From contig CM059971.1 of the NCBI GenBank assembly GCA_030490835.1, forward strand, positions 23,181,817 to 23,245,816: a DNA stretch of 64,000 bases, written 5' to 3'. The translations under genes were made by a program, and so were the position numbers. Source of the DNA: Annona cherimola (Eukaryota > Streptophyta > Magnoliopsida > Magnoliales > Annonaceae). Below the pieces are notes generated by a model. The model ran no database searches, was not told the DNA's origin, and saw only the letters and a program-made list of their open reading frames with translations. How positions within the stretch are numbered: the stretch's first letter is position 1; every line of letters begins with the position of its first letter. This document shows positions 49,201 to 62,230 of this stretch, piece by piece.

Positions 49201-51595
49201 AAAAAAATAAATAATTCATCAATCGTAGTCAACATTAGCTATTGTTGTAGAAGTAAGTTACAACAAAATAATCTGCATTTATTTTATAAAATTAGATGCA
49301 TGAAGATGTCTTTAACAATAATAAAGAATATATCAACTATGGATAAAAACCACAATATTTCCATATTCATTTTATTACAATATTTTATATATTAATTTGT
49401 AAGTCTTGCCTTCATTATTGTTGATCCCTTTGTGTTCACTACATTATTTTTAAAAAGCAATTTTATCAAGTTTAATCCAAAAAACATTTGCTGTTAAAGA
49501 TGACCATTGATAGGTGTCTTTTCCATGGCTCAAATATTTATAATTAAATGCAAATATTTGAGAGTGTTTATTTGCTGAATGTACTAAGTTCTGTACAGAG
49601 TACGTAATCGTTAATGTCCTTCCTGAACACTATAATATGTTGTTCTACATTTATCAAAGTTTAAATTATTCCTAAATGATTGGATAGGGGTTAATAATTT
49701 TAAAATGACTACATCATATCTTTTACGAAACTTGATTGAAACTTATAGAAATGCCCAATGGCAGACATCAATTTTCATATTCTTAACAAAGTTTAACATG
49801 ATTTTGTAAACGTCCATCCAAAAGATTACTAAACTTTATCAATAACCTTGACATATGTCTTCTTTAAGACTATATTGTGCTTCCACTAAAGTCTATTACA
49901 TCATTCTTGGATAAACCTTCAAAAGCTCATTATAGTTTATCAAAGCCCGATTTATGGATAAGTATAATTTAAAAACATTTGTCCACGTATATTTATATTT
50001 ATATTTATATATATAGGTAAAGATTTGGCTTACATGCTAAGTTTTCAAATTATCTTTACCAACTTAAGCTTGACATGGAAAAAGTATTGGCACAAATCTA
50101 ATAAATTTGTCTAATATAATATAACACTATAAACAATCATTTCTGTCAACTAAAAATACTCCAATCATTAAAAAGGAATGTATCAAATAATACTACCGGC
50201 CTCAAGTAACCTGTACCAAAGAATTCAAGCATGTGAATGGGATGACATTCCATCCATTGACAATTTCTTTATAATTTTCGATGTAATTTTCAACTGTTTC
50301 TTATTTTTTACATTTTCAGTGCCATTTTTAATAGATTTTAAATATACGTTGTGCCATTATCTTTCTAATTTTGATGCACGCCATATTCACATACCATTCA
50401 AAGCCGCATTCTACAATTAAATAGAATTGAATTTTCTATTTCTGCTTGTATGAAAAGTGTGAAACTTTTTCTAAATCACTGCCCATTAAAGTGGTGCAAA
50501 TGTTCTCCAGTAGGCCTAGTGATCAAATTCGAAGTCCTGTTTTTAATTAACAACTAAAAAGCCCAACCCATACAACCCTCTTTCCAAGTACTACTTAAAT
50601 TAAAATTTTCACCATGAAAACTTATAAAATAAAACATATTATGAAACATGCTCCTACTCAAAAACTGTTATGACCCCCCAAACAATTACATGCATACTCA
50701 TCTCCTATCCAATATCCCATATGTATGTTCGTTACAAGGAAAACATTTTATAGATTTTTATTAATAATAAATACAAGGGTTCTCATTAGGCTCAATCGAA
50801 AGTCACAGAGAACATAATTGACTCCATCCTCCAAAAAGATCTTGAATAGTATATGTGTATAGGATGGTTATAAAACGACATTTTGGTATTCAGTATAATC
50901 TCGCGCAAGGCCATTTAGAAATGAATAGCGGTTTATGACTGACCTTAGCAAGGGTAACTGGATGGGTGACGCTGAAACCCCTTCTGGAGCATTGCATTTT
51001 TTCTCATCTACATGTGAAAACAAACTCACTAAAATGGGACCCATATAACAAAAACCTCGATGCGCTAGTTGACCAAAAATAACTACTGCGATGGGGAATT
51101 AAAACACTTATAACCAGCTTGACAAGGGCCGAATATGGATAATAGGAATAAGGCGCACTATCACAAGGATTCTAACGAGTGGAAGATAGGAATAATTTAA
51201 AAGAAGTGGATATCTCGATACAATTCTATCATCACAAAGTTCCTAACTCACTGACGATACTACGAGGAAAGAAGCGCATGGCTACACTAGTTGTGCAAGC
51301 CAATAAGGGGTTTGGGAATTATCAGTCGACTTCCGAACTCTCAAACTAAAATCTTGAAGAAATGCCTCTTCCTAATTCCTATCCATTGGCGGTTATGTTT
51401 CACTTGCAGTTTCCAACGTGAGACGAAGCAGGTGAATCCAAATTCTCCCAGAGTCATCGGCTTCAAGCGTCCTTTCATGACAATGGGCTGCAAGCGTGGA
51501 AGCCGAAGCAACCCCCCGCCGTCTAGTCGACATGTTGGTTGTTCCATTCCCACACGCCCAAGTCACCGCCACGATGAGACGTCGGACCACACGCC

Positions 51596-52009
51596 GAGCA
51601 GTGATCTTCTACGACCGGTCGGAAATCCGGTGATTTCCGACCGGTCAAAAAATTTTTTTTTTTTTATTTTTTTTGAAAAATAATTTTATAAACATGTTAA
51701 TCTAGTTATATTTAATCTATAAACCAAATTTTACCATTTTTGGATATGTATATATATTTATTTTGGATTTTTAAATACAGGGGTATTTAAGTCATTTTAA
51801 GATTTAAAATGACTTAAATACCCCTGTATTTAAAAATCCAAAATAAATATATATACATATCCAAAAATGGTAAAATTTGGTTTATAGATTAAATATAACT
51901 AGATTAACATGTTTATAAAATTATTTTTCAAAAAAAATAAAAAAAATATATATTTTTTGACCGGTCGAAAATCACCGGATTTCCGACCGGTCGTAAATGA
52001 TCAGCTTGC
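51596..52009. mobile_element. Foldback MITE, copy B (Mutator-like), full length
   Basis: This is a near-perfect hairpin. Both ends carry ACGACCGGTCGGAAATCCGG-type sequence and the arms meet at AAGTCATTTTAAG around 51795. It is flanked by the perfect 9-bp duplication CCACACGCC (51587-51595 and 52010-52018). The partner position in the left palindrome arm (about 32915-32945) lacks it. It is 414 bp with no coding sequence. Confidence 0.88.
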
Positions 52010-53184
52010 CCACACGCCATGTGGTGGCCAGTCTGCCTAAAGTGAGACTGGTCGTATTTCCAATCAACCAAGTTTTCAAGGTGCTTTATTCTAGCTTAAA
52101 TTTTTTTTGAAAAGTATCGACCCATTATATAATATTGAAAACATCAATTTGCAAATAATAATTTATAAATAAAATTTGGCACTCAATTTCGATCTATCAA
52201 TATGTTTTTCTTTCTAATTCTAAATGCATAAAACATTCTCGAAAATAAATTGGTAACAAATGATTGATTCCTCTCTCAAGGGTTAATTCAACAATAGTTA
52301 TAATTAGTCAAGTTGAATTAAAAGGCTATAAATCTTCATCAAAAATACAATTACATGGTAAAATAAAAAATACAGTAAAATACTTTTGGTAAAATTAAAA
52401 GTGCCTGTGAAATATTTTATCTAAATCTAATTTATAACATATCAATTAAAATAACTTTACCAATTCGATTAATGCATACCACTATGTAATCGTTGAAACA
52501 AAATTCACTTTCTATTTTTTTTTTTAAATATCTTTTAATCTAGCGTCATAACAATTACAAAATAATACAATCTAAGCACATAATTTTTCGATGTATAATG
52601 GACCTATAATTATAAAATAACATTAATATAGAAAACAAGCATATATTATACACAATATAGGGCTCCGCTTTTATATGATTGGATTGCATAGAAGTCATTT
52701 GATCTAATCTTCTACATTTTTGAAGATATTGATGATTGATGTAAAGCTTGATCAATTTATTGTACTTGTGAATAATTTATTTTTGCTAGAAAACCAAATT
52801 TCATCCAAATTATGTACATATATATGTCATAGTTTCTTGCAAAAAATATATTTTGTACTAAGAATTAAAGATCCATTCAAGTACATATGATCATGTAATT
52901 TTTTATAGAATCATTTATAGTCGTACTTTAGTTTTTTTACGTGTTCAAACTATTAATTCAATTTGATATTTAGCATTAAATTATTTTTCTATGTTAATTT
53001 TCCAAATTTATAAATTAGATTTAAATATAGTGATAATAATAACAATTGTGCGAGTAGACGATGATGTTATGTGTTACTAATTACATAAATAGAATGAATT
53101 TTTCATCAACTGTCCTGAAGATATTAAAAATGGAATGTATTATATATTATAAGGGTTCGAGATAAGCAAAGCTCTTATTATTGC

Positions 53185-54480
53185 CAATTTTATATTATAA
53201 ATTACATAGGAAAATTATTTCTAAAGAAAATAATTACATCATCCATTTTTAATTTATTCGAAGTACAGTAAACAAGAATGTCAAATTTCAATTGTCAAAG
53301 TACTTGTATTGCACTCACATGCAGCATAAATATTTCTGCGAAATCTCCAATTTACCTTGCTAATTTAATACATTTATCTTGGAAAATCTGACTCCAGTAT
53401 TAAAAAATATTAAAAAGAATTTTCCGTCAATATATTAATTTCGAGGCCAACACGATCTTTGAAATTATGCATAAAAATGAATATATGTATGACACATGGT
53501 TGAAATCCCTATTAGATGGGCAATAGTTTATAAGTTTCTTTACCGAAATTACATATATATAAAGATAAGAAATGTTAAATTTCATTTTTCTCAGATATAT
53601 AGTCTTTACAATCTGGTATGCTTTTACTAGATGAGCAAGTAACAATTAAATATAACATCAATTTAATTAATGGAAATTGTACTATTTAGAGTTATTAAAA
53701 ATATAATCTCAAAATACTAAATAAATAAATAATGCAACTATCAATATTGGTTAATAAACATTGACAAGGTGATTACAATATTGGACTACAAATACGAATA
53801 AAATACATAACCACTATAAATGGCTGCACTATAACAAAGATAAATATCAAGAATATGTAATAATGAATTCAAACTAATGAAAATTACTATATGATTACAA
53901 GTAAAAGCATACCTTAAGCTTTTACCATTTTGTAAGAGATTGTCAGAATTTCTGAACTTTTATCTTCTTAAAAAATAAAACTTGAACACCTAACTTAGGG
54001 GCTCACCAAGGCACTCTTGCCCCTGCATTCAGGATCGATACTCATTCACTGCAATTGCATTACCTTTGAGCATTGCACTGACCACTCAAAAAAAGCAAGA
54101 AATTTGCTTTAAAAAAAAATTCAAACTTGAGTATGAAACTATTATTAAATTTTTTTATTAAATTTAATTATTGTTTGGAGAAAATAATTTTTGAAATTTT
54201 ATAATAAACAAGGAATATTTATGTAGATAATGAATACTAGCTTTCCAAAATACAAAAACTTGTATTGGATGAAAAAATAAAAATAAAAACTAATAAATAA
54301 TTAATAGCTTTCAAAAATTTCTCCACCCGCGTGTTTCAAAAAATTTATAACCTGGACCCCCGCGTCATGTGCTCCTATCTCCCCTCACCTAATCCTTGAC
54401 ACCATGCACAAGACTTTTTAAAGACCGCAAACAATTATAATGATGCATGTTTTAATGGTTTTGCTTCCATGAAAAAAACA
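53185..54480. other. AT-rich DNA, nothing recognised
   Basis: It begins where palindrome homology fades. Short ORFs (for example 53427-53645 minus) are at chance level for this composition. Confidence 0.4.
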
Positions 54481-55133
54481 AAAAGGGTAAGATGGAGAGC
54501 AAGGAGGGGAAGTATGATACTGTTGTCGTCAACTGTTTACTTTTTAAACTTGTGGAGATAAATTCATATTGTTACTTTCAATTGTCTATAACAATCATAT
54601 TTTTTTAGTTGCTACCTCTATCAGTTTTAAAAATTGCCTTTTATTTTTTCCTTTATTGAATAAAACTTCTTATATGAGTAGCTTATATGAAACTCCTCCT
54701 CATTGTAACACTATCTATTTTTCTCGTTCATCCATTATCTCTAGTATTATCTCTATTGTGATAGAAATTTCATCATTTGTCAATACTATTGTGCATGGCC
54801 TCATTTATAAATATATAAAATGCATATAATAAAATCATCGTAATGCTAATTATCAATTTTGAAACCAGAGTTATCTTTATGGTGTATTTTAAGCGGATCG
54901 AGGAGGTTTGAACCACATCGTACTGTCTGCTTGCGGGTACCATCCACTTATGGGTTCTTGCATTTTAACTTGTCTTGTTACTAAAAACAACAGCTACATT
55001 AGTTTTCTTCTATTGGCTGTTCTTTAATCAATAATTTGAAGTAATTCTTATCAATTTCGTTCTTTAATGCTCTTCTAATATTAGTTGATGGAAATTAATT
55101 TGTCACATTTGCACCTTAATCACGTGCATGCAG

Positions 55134-55570
55134 ATTCTTGTTGGATCCTATAATTCATGGAGACTGTCCGCCGGAAATGTGCAAAATATTACTATATTAG
55201 GTTCCAAATTTTCAGCAGAGGAGAGCTACAAACCAGTAAATTGGATTTTTTTGTCATTATTCGGCCCTGTATGTGCAACATTGCCTGTTCTATCCATTTA
55301 ACCTGCGGACCGCCGAAGGAGACATGCAATAATCACAGAAGTAAAAAATTCCACACCTACTGGAACTCCGGTGAGTAATTAAGTCGTCATTTTTACTTTT
55401 TTATTTCTCAGAGATTATGACATAATTAATAATTAAGCAACATACCTAATGAGAATTTCCTAACAGTGTAAAATGGAAAATTTTTTGTCTGTTGTAATTT
55501 TCACAGGAGAGACACCTGATTTAACTCTTGCGATTTTGAATTTCAATGCAGACTGCAATGAAGGATGCTG
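55134..55570 (+). other. Possible exons of a small Cys-rich protein (uncertain)
   Basis: A segment after a GCATGCAG acceptor-like site ends at a consensus donor TCCG|GTGAGT (55372). A following acceptor TTTCAATGCAG (to 55551) leads to a short end reading DCNEGC and a stop. One frame (55157-55371) contains Cys at CMCNIAC and at TCGPPKETC, so a joined product would be Cys-rich. No signal peptide, upstream exon or family was recognised. Chance openness is quite possible. Confidence 0.2.
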
Positions 55571-57590
55571 ACGGTCTAAGGGAGAGAGACAGCAATACAC
55601 CCATGTACATCACTGCAAATAGTAAACCTTATATACATTCTCAATATTCCTTCCTGATCCTTTTACAGACACCAGCTTTAATTAGCCAATGGCTTTAGCT
55701 GGATCCTCAATTGGCAGGGGATCCCAAATCCAGATCCGTCTCCACAATTTTCATTAGATGAATCCAAACGTAGATAACATATGCAAATTTTCATTGGAAA
55801 AAACGATAATTATCTATTAATCACTTGGAAACATGAACGTGATTTCATCACTACAGGAATATCCACAATGTAGTGGAGCTAACAACTCAAAGCAAGACCT
55901 ACTACATGACGCGAGAAGAACAGAGTAGGCTATAAGGCTACCTGTAGCCAAATAAGTGACTCCTGTAAATACATTTGATGTAAATACATCGGTACTCCTC
56001 ATACGGGTTCTACAGAAGCCATTTCATTCAATCTTTTCAAATTTTAAGATTTTAACATTTGATTGAAAATTCATTTTAAAAATGGAGAGCGTTGCATAAA
56101 AAAGAAATTTTATAGAAGTGAGCCTCATGAAGTGCTTCGCTTCGATTTTTAATTAACCATTAAGATACTAAAAACGAAATGAATAAGATTACATAGAAAA
56201 AGAGTATTATAAAAGCATCTTCCAACACACATAATATCAATTAATGTCACAGATATGTAATAATATTCTATATAATGACATTCATACATATACGTACTTG
56301 TTAATTTGGACATATTTAATTTTTATTGCGTTTAAAAATGCCTGTGCGTATTATATAAAGCATGCATAAAAATTCATACTTGGATGATGCCGATGATGGT
56401 TGCAGAAAAGGAACCGACATAAAGGGCTACTTCATCTGGTCTCAAGTCGACGCTTACGAGTGGGTATAGAGAAAGGTTCAAGTGCAAACGTTTTTACTTT
56501 TGCATAAAATGCAAATGAGGGTAAAAAGGTAATTTCATAGCATGAGAGTAGAATTGTGGGTAAAGTGTGAGTATGGGTAGGTGAAATAAATTACAGTACT
56601 TTAAGGTGCATGTATTTTTATGGTTATTCATATGATTTTAATAAATTACTATAAATGATGAGTAATCTATAACGTTAAATTGAATTATATTCATTCCAAA
56701 TTATAATCTGCAATGTAGGATTGAAATTATGAAATTAAGAATAGTTTTATTTAAAGAAATAAATTTGAACGACTGATATAATTTAGCTTGTTTGACCGTT
56801 GTTACAGAGTTTACAGATTTTACGGATTTTACAGTTTTTATGAAATTCATGGAAATGATGTGTTACACTGGTAATCTTATATTCATTTTTCCAATGAAAT
56901 AAATTTTACAGGTTATTCGAGTATCACGGATACAGCGCATATGCAATTGATAAATTTTATACAGTTTACGAGTTTTATAGATTATATGATTTTGATACAT
57001 ATTCGTTTGATAAGATAAACCAGTTATACAGTTTTAACAACTAAAATAAGATTGATGACATTTCATGTTCACCAATTAGATAGACAATACAGATTTTACA
57101 AGAATTATGCAAAATCGTAAATTAATATATACATGATTTATGAATTTTATAGAGTAATCAATTTGTAATGTACTGATATAATGGATTTGATGAATTTTAT
57201 AGATTGTTCATAAAATTTATATGAAATATATTATCTGTAAATGTAATACGAAAGATGCTAATAATATTAAATAATAAAATATAGATTCTTATTAAATTTT
57301 AAATAAATCCAATAATTAATTCTTTATTTAATTAATATATTTAATAAATCAATAATAATTATTTACACTTTTATTTACTGGAAAGGTAGAAATTTGTATA
57401 TGTTATAAATTTTTATAATATAATAGGCACGTATATTAATTATAGTTAGCATAAAACCCGTCCCATGCTCATTATGCACTTATTTTTTTAACACCATATT
57501 GTGACTAAAAATGAACAAATACTATAATACTTGTGTGATTATTTATAAGTATCATTGATTTTTATTATTTCTCATAAGAGGAATTTAATT
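55571..57590. other. AT-rich DNA with low-complexity TTTTAnAGA words
   Basis: No gene is seen. From about 56800 to 57220 the sequence is dominated by loosely repeated words such as ACAGATTTTAC and GAATTTTATAGA. This looks like a degenerate simple repeat rather than an element. Confidence 0.45.
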
Positions 57591-57599
57591 TGTAATAGG

Positions 57600-57965
57600 T
57601 GGTCTTAAAAAAGTAAATTAATGAACGTTGTTACCTTTTTTGTGTCTCCTATGATTTACAATAATTTGTCATCTCGTACTATTAAACTTAGAATAAAATT
57701 GCACAAATTTTAAACAGTTTACTTTGGTTGACTAGAAAAATTGTAAATTTTGAGACCACCCGTTATTTACTTTTTCATTCATTTATGATTTACTTTTATT
57801 GAAAATGATTTACTTTGATTTATTTACTTTTTTGTTTAAATCATATAAAATTTACAACGACATAAAAGTGAATAAATGAACATAAAGTAAAGAATAAATT
57901 AACGTCACGAATTTACAACGGAATAAAAGTAAATAAATGAAATAAATCAAAAAATAAATTAACGG
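57600..57965. repeat. Small imperfect inverted repeat rich in TTTACTTTT/AAAAGTAAA
   Basis: The words TTATTTACTTTTTCATTCATTTATGATTTAC... recur inverted as AAAAGTAAATAAATGAAATAAATC. It may be a worn foldback element. The ends are not defined. Confidence 0.35.
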
Positions 57966-58784
57966 CATAAATAACTACAGGTGAGATTCTCTTCGAATAT
58001 GGTTCTTCCACAAGCACTCGCACAGTAGCACCAGTTTCCACAAACTAAACTGACAAGAAAACGAAATCGGCCTTTGTTGGCTTCCGTTGGATTTTTTATG
58101 AATGCCTTGCCAAGTAAACGCTGCAGCGACTGCGTCTGAGTGGGCCACCACGATGATGTATGCGGCCAGGAAACCCAACACTCTCTTTTCGTCAAGCATG
58201 CGCTAACACTACCAGGTCTTGTCATATCGTCGCATTAACACATGCTTCATTCAACCCCTTTCTCCCTGATTAACGGTTCAGAATCTTTGGACATTGATAA
58301 CTTTTGGCCCCTTCCTCCCTGCTCACAAAACGGCTCGGGATCATTCGGTCTTTGACAACTTCTTCTGGTTCTTCTTTCTTCAATGTCTGCCGAGAGATGA
58401 CAAGATTCGTTGGCAATTTCCCACGAAATAAAAAATTGTCTTCAAGAGCATCTGATGCTTTTCTATTTCCCTAAAAATGAGACAGAGCAACAACAACTTG
58501 GAAAAAAATAATAATAATAATAAAAGAAAGAAAAAGTAGTGAGCGTGACTGCCACAACAAGCACATTTGCAACCAATGGCCCAACAGTCACCCACCCAAA
58601 AAAAAAAAGAGGACTCTCAGGCTCTCTTTTTCATTTTTTTTATCCTCTAGCAAAACAAAAAAGAGAAGGACAGACGCCATATATCTGAAATCCCATGTTG
58701 CTGAATTTACAACCTCTCTTACAATATTTACATTTAATCTTATTTTTATGTGTTCCATATTTGCGGAGCTGATTTTTCACCCCG
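57966..58784. other. 3' flank of the armadillo gene, no gene recognised
   Basis: 57975-58225 is less AT-rich and carries overlapping minus-strand ORFs (88 and 74 codons) without a recognisable domain. 58500-58620 has A-rich simple sequence. Part may be 3' untranslated region of the neighbouring gene. Confidence 0.35.
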
Positions 58785-60461
58785 CTAGCTTGACAGATCG
58801 GACGACCTTGTAGCACCGTTCACGGATCTGGGCTGCCGTAGAAGATTGAGAAGTGCCTCTGCCTGCAACCAAAATTCACAAACAAACGTACGTATTAGAC
58901 CATTGATAAGCCCTGCGCAAAAATTCGTACACTGAACCAGGTCAATTTCAAAATTTCTATCCAGCAGTGCGAATTCAGTCATTTTGAGTGTGGCCCACCA
59001 CATTAATTACATGATTTCATCCATGCAAGTTGTGGACCATACACGAACAACGGTCCTTGATTTCTCAGTAAGCGGAAATTCACTGAAGATAAGAGATATT
59101 CTTACAAACTCGAAAAAACTGCTCTACTGAATAATCAGGAAGACAACTTCCAACATCAAACGGGAGACCACTTACTCCCACAAACATCCGGTCAGGAGAA
59201 CACAGAACACAGCTCCCACTTCGGGCCGAAATCCAATTGCTGGATTCGAACCCACAACAGTGCTGCCAAGATTCTTATAATGACAGCGCTTTGGTTCGGA
59301 AATTTTTTAAAAATGATAATAAACAACAAGAACAACAAAAACAAAGAACGGGATAAAAAAGAGAGGAAATTAAAATATACGCCTGCAGCGGACAAACAGA
59401 TGCCGTCGTTCTCCCGCGACGGAAAGGCCGGACTAAAACGGTAAACCAGAAATGGTAACGGAAAACTGGAAATGCGAGACTCACCTTCTGCTTCGCGCGC
59501 GTCGTGCCGGACTGCGTGAGAGCAACCAAGGCGGAATCGCGCCTTCCCGCGTCACCAACGACCGATACGCAGCACTCTCCTCGCAGACCTGCAGCAAAAT
59601 CAGCACGGAAATCTCCCGCTGCCGCTGCGAACCCACCTCCACGATCTCCACCAGCACTGGAATACCGCCTTCGTCCACCAAAATGCTTTTCCCTTCCGGA
59701 ACTGAAACCAGTTGATTTACGACATACGCCGCCTTATCCACCATCCCCGACTCGAAATCCGCCATCAGTTCCACCAGCGGTTTCATAATACCGGCCTGGA
59801 TTGCCTTCATCTTGTTTTCTTTCGCCTTGCAGAGAGAGAAGATTGCCGTCGAGGCGTCCTTCTTCCCGCAGACCCCACCGTTCTCCAGCAAATCCACGAG
59901 CGGCGGGATTGCCCCCGCCCGCCCAATCAGGGTCTTGTTCTCTACGATCTCCGCCAGCCGCAGCAGAGCGATCGCTGCGTTCTCCTTTGCCGTCGAAGTC
60001 CCGGATCGAAGCGCTCTAACAAGCGGCTTGATCGCGCCGGCGGCAACGATCAGGTCCTTGGTCTCGTTGCATATGGAAATGTTGAGGATCGCCGTGACGC
60101 CGTACTCCTGGAGCTGGAGATCGGAGGACTGGATAAGGGAAATGAGGGGCTTCACGGCGTCGGCGCGGGCGATTTTGAGGCGATTCTTTGTCTTGTTCTT
60201 GGCGAGGAGGCGGAGCTCGAGGGCGGCCTGGCGCTGGGAGTCGATGGAGCAAGAGTCGAGATCGGCCACAAGCTGGCGGATGAGGTCGTCAGAAGAGTTC
60301 TCGGAGACGGAGGCGAGGAAGAGGCGGCGGTTCTGGGCGGAGGTGCTAGAGAACTCGCCGGATCGGTCGCTGTTGCAATCGCTGAAGGCGGAGGATGAGG
60401 AATTGTCGCCCGTGTACGGCCGGCCCATGTAGGTATAGAGCACCGGTGCTTCTTCCCCCAT
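58785..60461 (-). CDS. Armadillo-repeat protein (no U-box), two exons, one-base deletion in exon 1
   Basis: This encodes a protein of stacked armadillo repeats, an alpha-helical protein-binding scaffold related to the ARM half of plant U-box proteins; no U-box is present, so ligase activity is not expected. The ATG at 60461 is chosen because the frame further upstream opens only with a non-ATG codon. After a Ser-rich N-terminus, ARM repeats run from about residue 55, with signatures such as AAGAIKPLVRAL, AGAIPPLVDLL and EGGIPVLVEIVE. Exon 1 is 60461-59485 (donor AAG|GTGAGT), the intron is 622 bp, and exon 2 is 58862-58785 (AEALLNLLRQPRS..., TAG). The last ARM repeat reads REGAIPP then leaves frame: one A is missing from the plus-strand run at 59528-59529. 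As written, translation stops at the splice donor. In-frame length would be about 351 aa. Exon 1 is GC-rich. Confidence 0.88.
59081..59296 (-). mobile_element. tRNA-derived SINE in the armadillo gene intron
   Basis: Second copy of the SINE at 11449. It has B box GGTTCGAATCC (plus-strand 59242-59252), the GAATAATCAGGAAGACA and GGGAGACCAC body blocks (plus strand), and TTTGTAAGAATATCTC near its 3' end. It is shorter at the 5' end, with a worn A box. It is flanked by CGGAAATT (59073-59080 and 59297-59304). It lies in the same orientation as the host gene. Confidence 0.82.
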
Positions 60462-61805
60462 AGGCACCGATCGGTCACAGCATGCAGGGATCAAGCTGCC
60501 GGAGACAGCACCGCGTCAGGCTTCCAGCAAGAACCAGTAGAAATCGACGGCCTCCGGTAAGAATTTCCGAGGATTCTCTTCTCGTAGGGTGGTTCAGTGC
60601 GTCAGATCTTGGAGAGTTTCGATTGCGATCTGGAATTCATCGAGGAAGCTATGCATAAGATTCGTCATTCAAGGGAGAAACGGGGATTGAAGTCGACAAC
60701 TACACGCGTGTACATGTCAGTCCATACCATTTTTGCCCTTTGAAATCTCAGCCGCAAGTTTTTCATGGACGGCAGATTAGGCATTTTCACGTTCATTTCA
60801 AATACAAACGTTTTCACTGAAACCGGACTCGTGGGTATATGGGTTTGCAATCGTATTTGGGCTTTGTGATGTGGACTACAAAACACTTGTGAGAACTCCA
60901 AATTATCTGCTCTATCGTACAAACATTATCATATAAACATAAGCATTGGCATTAAGGGAGCGTTGCATGTAATTCTAATTTCGAGTTCAAAACGTCAAAG
61001 GGAAGCAAATGGCTCCATATATTCTATGGCAACCAAATTCTTTTTTAATCCAACCTACGCAAGCCATTTTCTAAACCTCCTCTAATTAATACCACTCCAC
61101 CCAAAACTTCCTTTTTTTTTTTTTTTGAAGTAATTGATCACTCAACCCAAAACTTACATAGATGCCATTGCAAGAAACTTCTTAGAGTCAATCCATCGTC
61201 ATGGAAGGGCCCAAAAACACTAAATGGGTGTGCCAACTTCTACTAGTCATAACTTTTAATCTAAGTGGAGTTCTAAGAGTCACGACATATCAATAAAAAA
61301 CATTTTTCGAGTCCCTTAACGTGAAAACCGAGGTGAAACTTGGTTGAGCACATTTTTGAGGTCAAATCCACCGTTTCTACATGAACCAAGGCTATTGAAG
61401 TTTTTGGTGATTATTTTTACTGTCTTTACTATTTTTAGTAAAACATACGCAAGTGGACGGTTAACATTTTGTGTGTTTTGTGCGTATGGACGTGCATGTA
61501 GTGGTTAGCATAGGTTTGCTTGCTTTTTTATAAATTCGCTGTTTCTCTCATTATGAGACAATTGTATGGGAATAATGTTCTACATATTTTTTTCTAAACT
61601 TTGTGTTTGAGTTTTCATGTAAAACTTACGTATTAATCTTGAGGCGTAGTCTTGTGCTAGCCTTATTTTACGCTTTCCTTCGCTATTAACCCAATGCAAC
61701 TACTAAAATTGGGGTCACAAAACAACTTATCTCTCAACCAAACTTTAATCCAAACCCATAAACTATAACAACTGATTTTTCTCCAACAGTGTATAAATTA
61801 TAGAT
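60462..61805. other. Upstream region of the armadillo gene, then AT-rich intergenic DNA
   Basis: 60462-60700 is GC-richer and probably holds the 5' untranslated region and core promoter, but I cannot point to a convincing TATA box. 60950-61800 has no gene or element that I recognise. Confidence 0.45.
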
Positions 61806-62206
61806 AGTACTAAAAGAGGAATACTCTATTAGCCCGGGCTAGGTACATGTTTCACTTAGCTCACCTCAAAAATTCATTTATAATATTTTGTATTTTTCTT
61901 TACATACATATTTATCTACATGTATTTAACATATAAATCAAATTTTTCCATTTTTAGATATATGTGTATATTTTTGAAAAGATTTTTAAATATCTGTGTA
62001 TATATGTACTTAAAATACTTTTATCTTTAAAATTTTTAAAAAAATATATACACGTACTTCCAAAAATTGTAAAATTAGTTTATATGTTAAACATATTTAG
62101 ATAAACAAACATAGGAAGAAAAAAATAAGTATTGTAAATGGGCTTTTTAAGGTGGGCGAACCAAGACATTTGCTTAGTTTAGACTAACAGGATTACTTTT
62201 AGTATT
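61806..62206. mobile_element. Foldback MITE, copy E1
   Basis: Inverted arms start AGTACTAAAAG and end CTTTTAGTATT. Inner shared blocks are TTTATCTACATGTATTTAACA and TTTTTAGATATATGTGTATAT. It shares the TTTAACATnnAnA...CATTTTTnGAT core with the other MITEs here. The target duplication is not clear. Confidence 0.65.
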
Positions 62207-62230
62207 AAAATGTAATGAACGATCTTGTTA

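Larger units (their letters stand above)
31746..53184. repeat. Giant inverted repeat (palindrome), arms about 4.8 kb
   Basis: The left arm (31746-41158) and right arm (41199-53184) are reverse complements around a loop of about 40 bp. Corresponding points are 41069-41150 with 41199-41290; 40370 with 41975/48730; 39900 with 49170; 38160 with 50930; 33540 with 51000; 33000 with 51530; 32570 with 52350; 32210 with 52720; 31760 with 53170. Identity by eye is above 90% at the centre and roughly 75-80% elsewhere. Subtracting the insertions at 33573-38128, 41976-48729 and 51596-52009 leaves about 4.86 kb and 4.81 kb per arm. No conserved ORF is seen in the arms. The origin is unknown. Confidence 0.88.

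Noticed and set aside
57959..58225. Minus-strand 88-codon ORF
   Set aside because: No domain, two frames open at once, and no splice or start context supporting a gene.
59712..60432. Plus-strand ORFs of 228 and 206 codons
   Set aside because: They are antisense shadows of the GC-rich armadillo exon.
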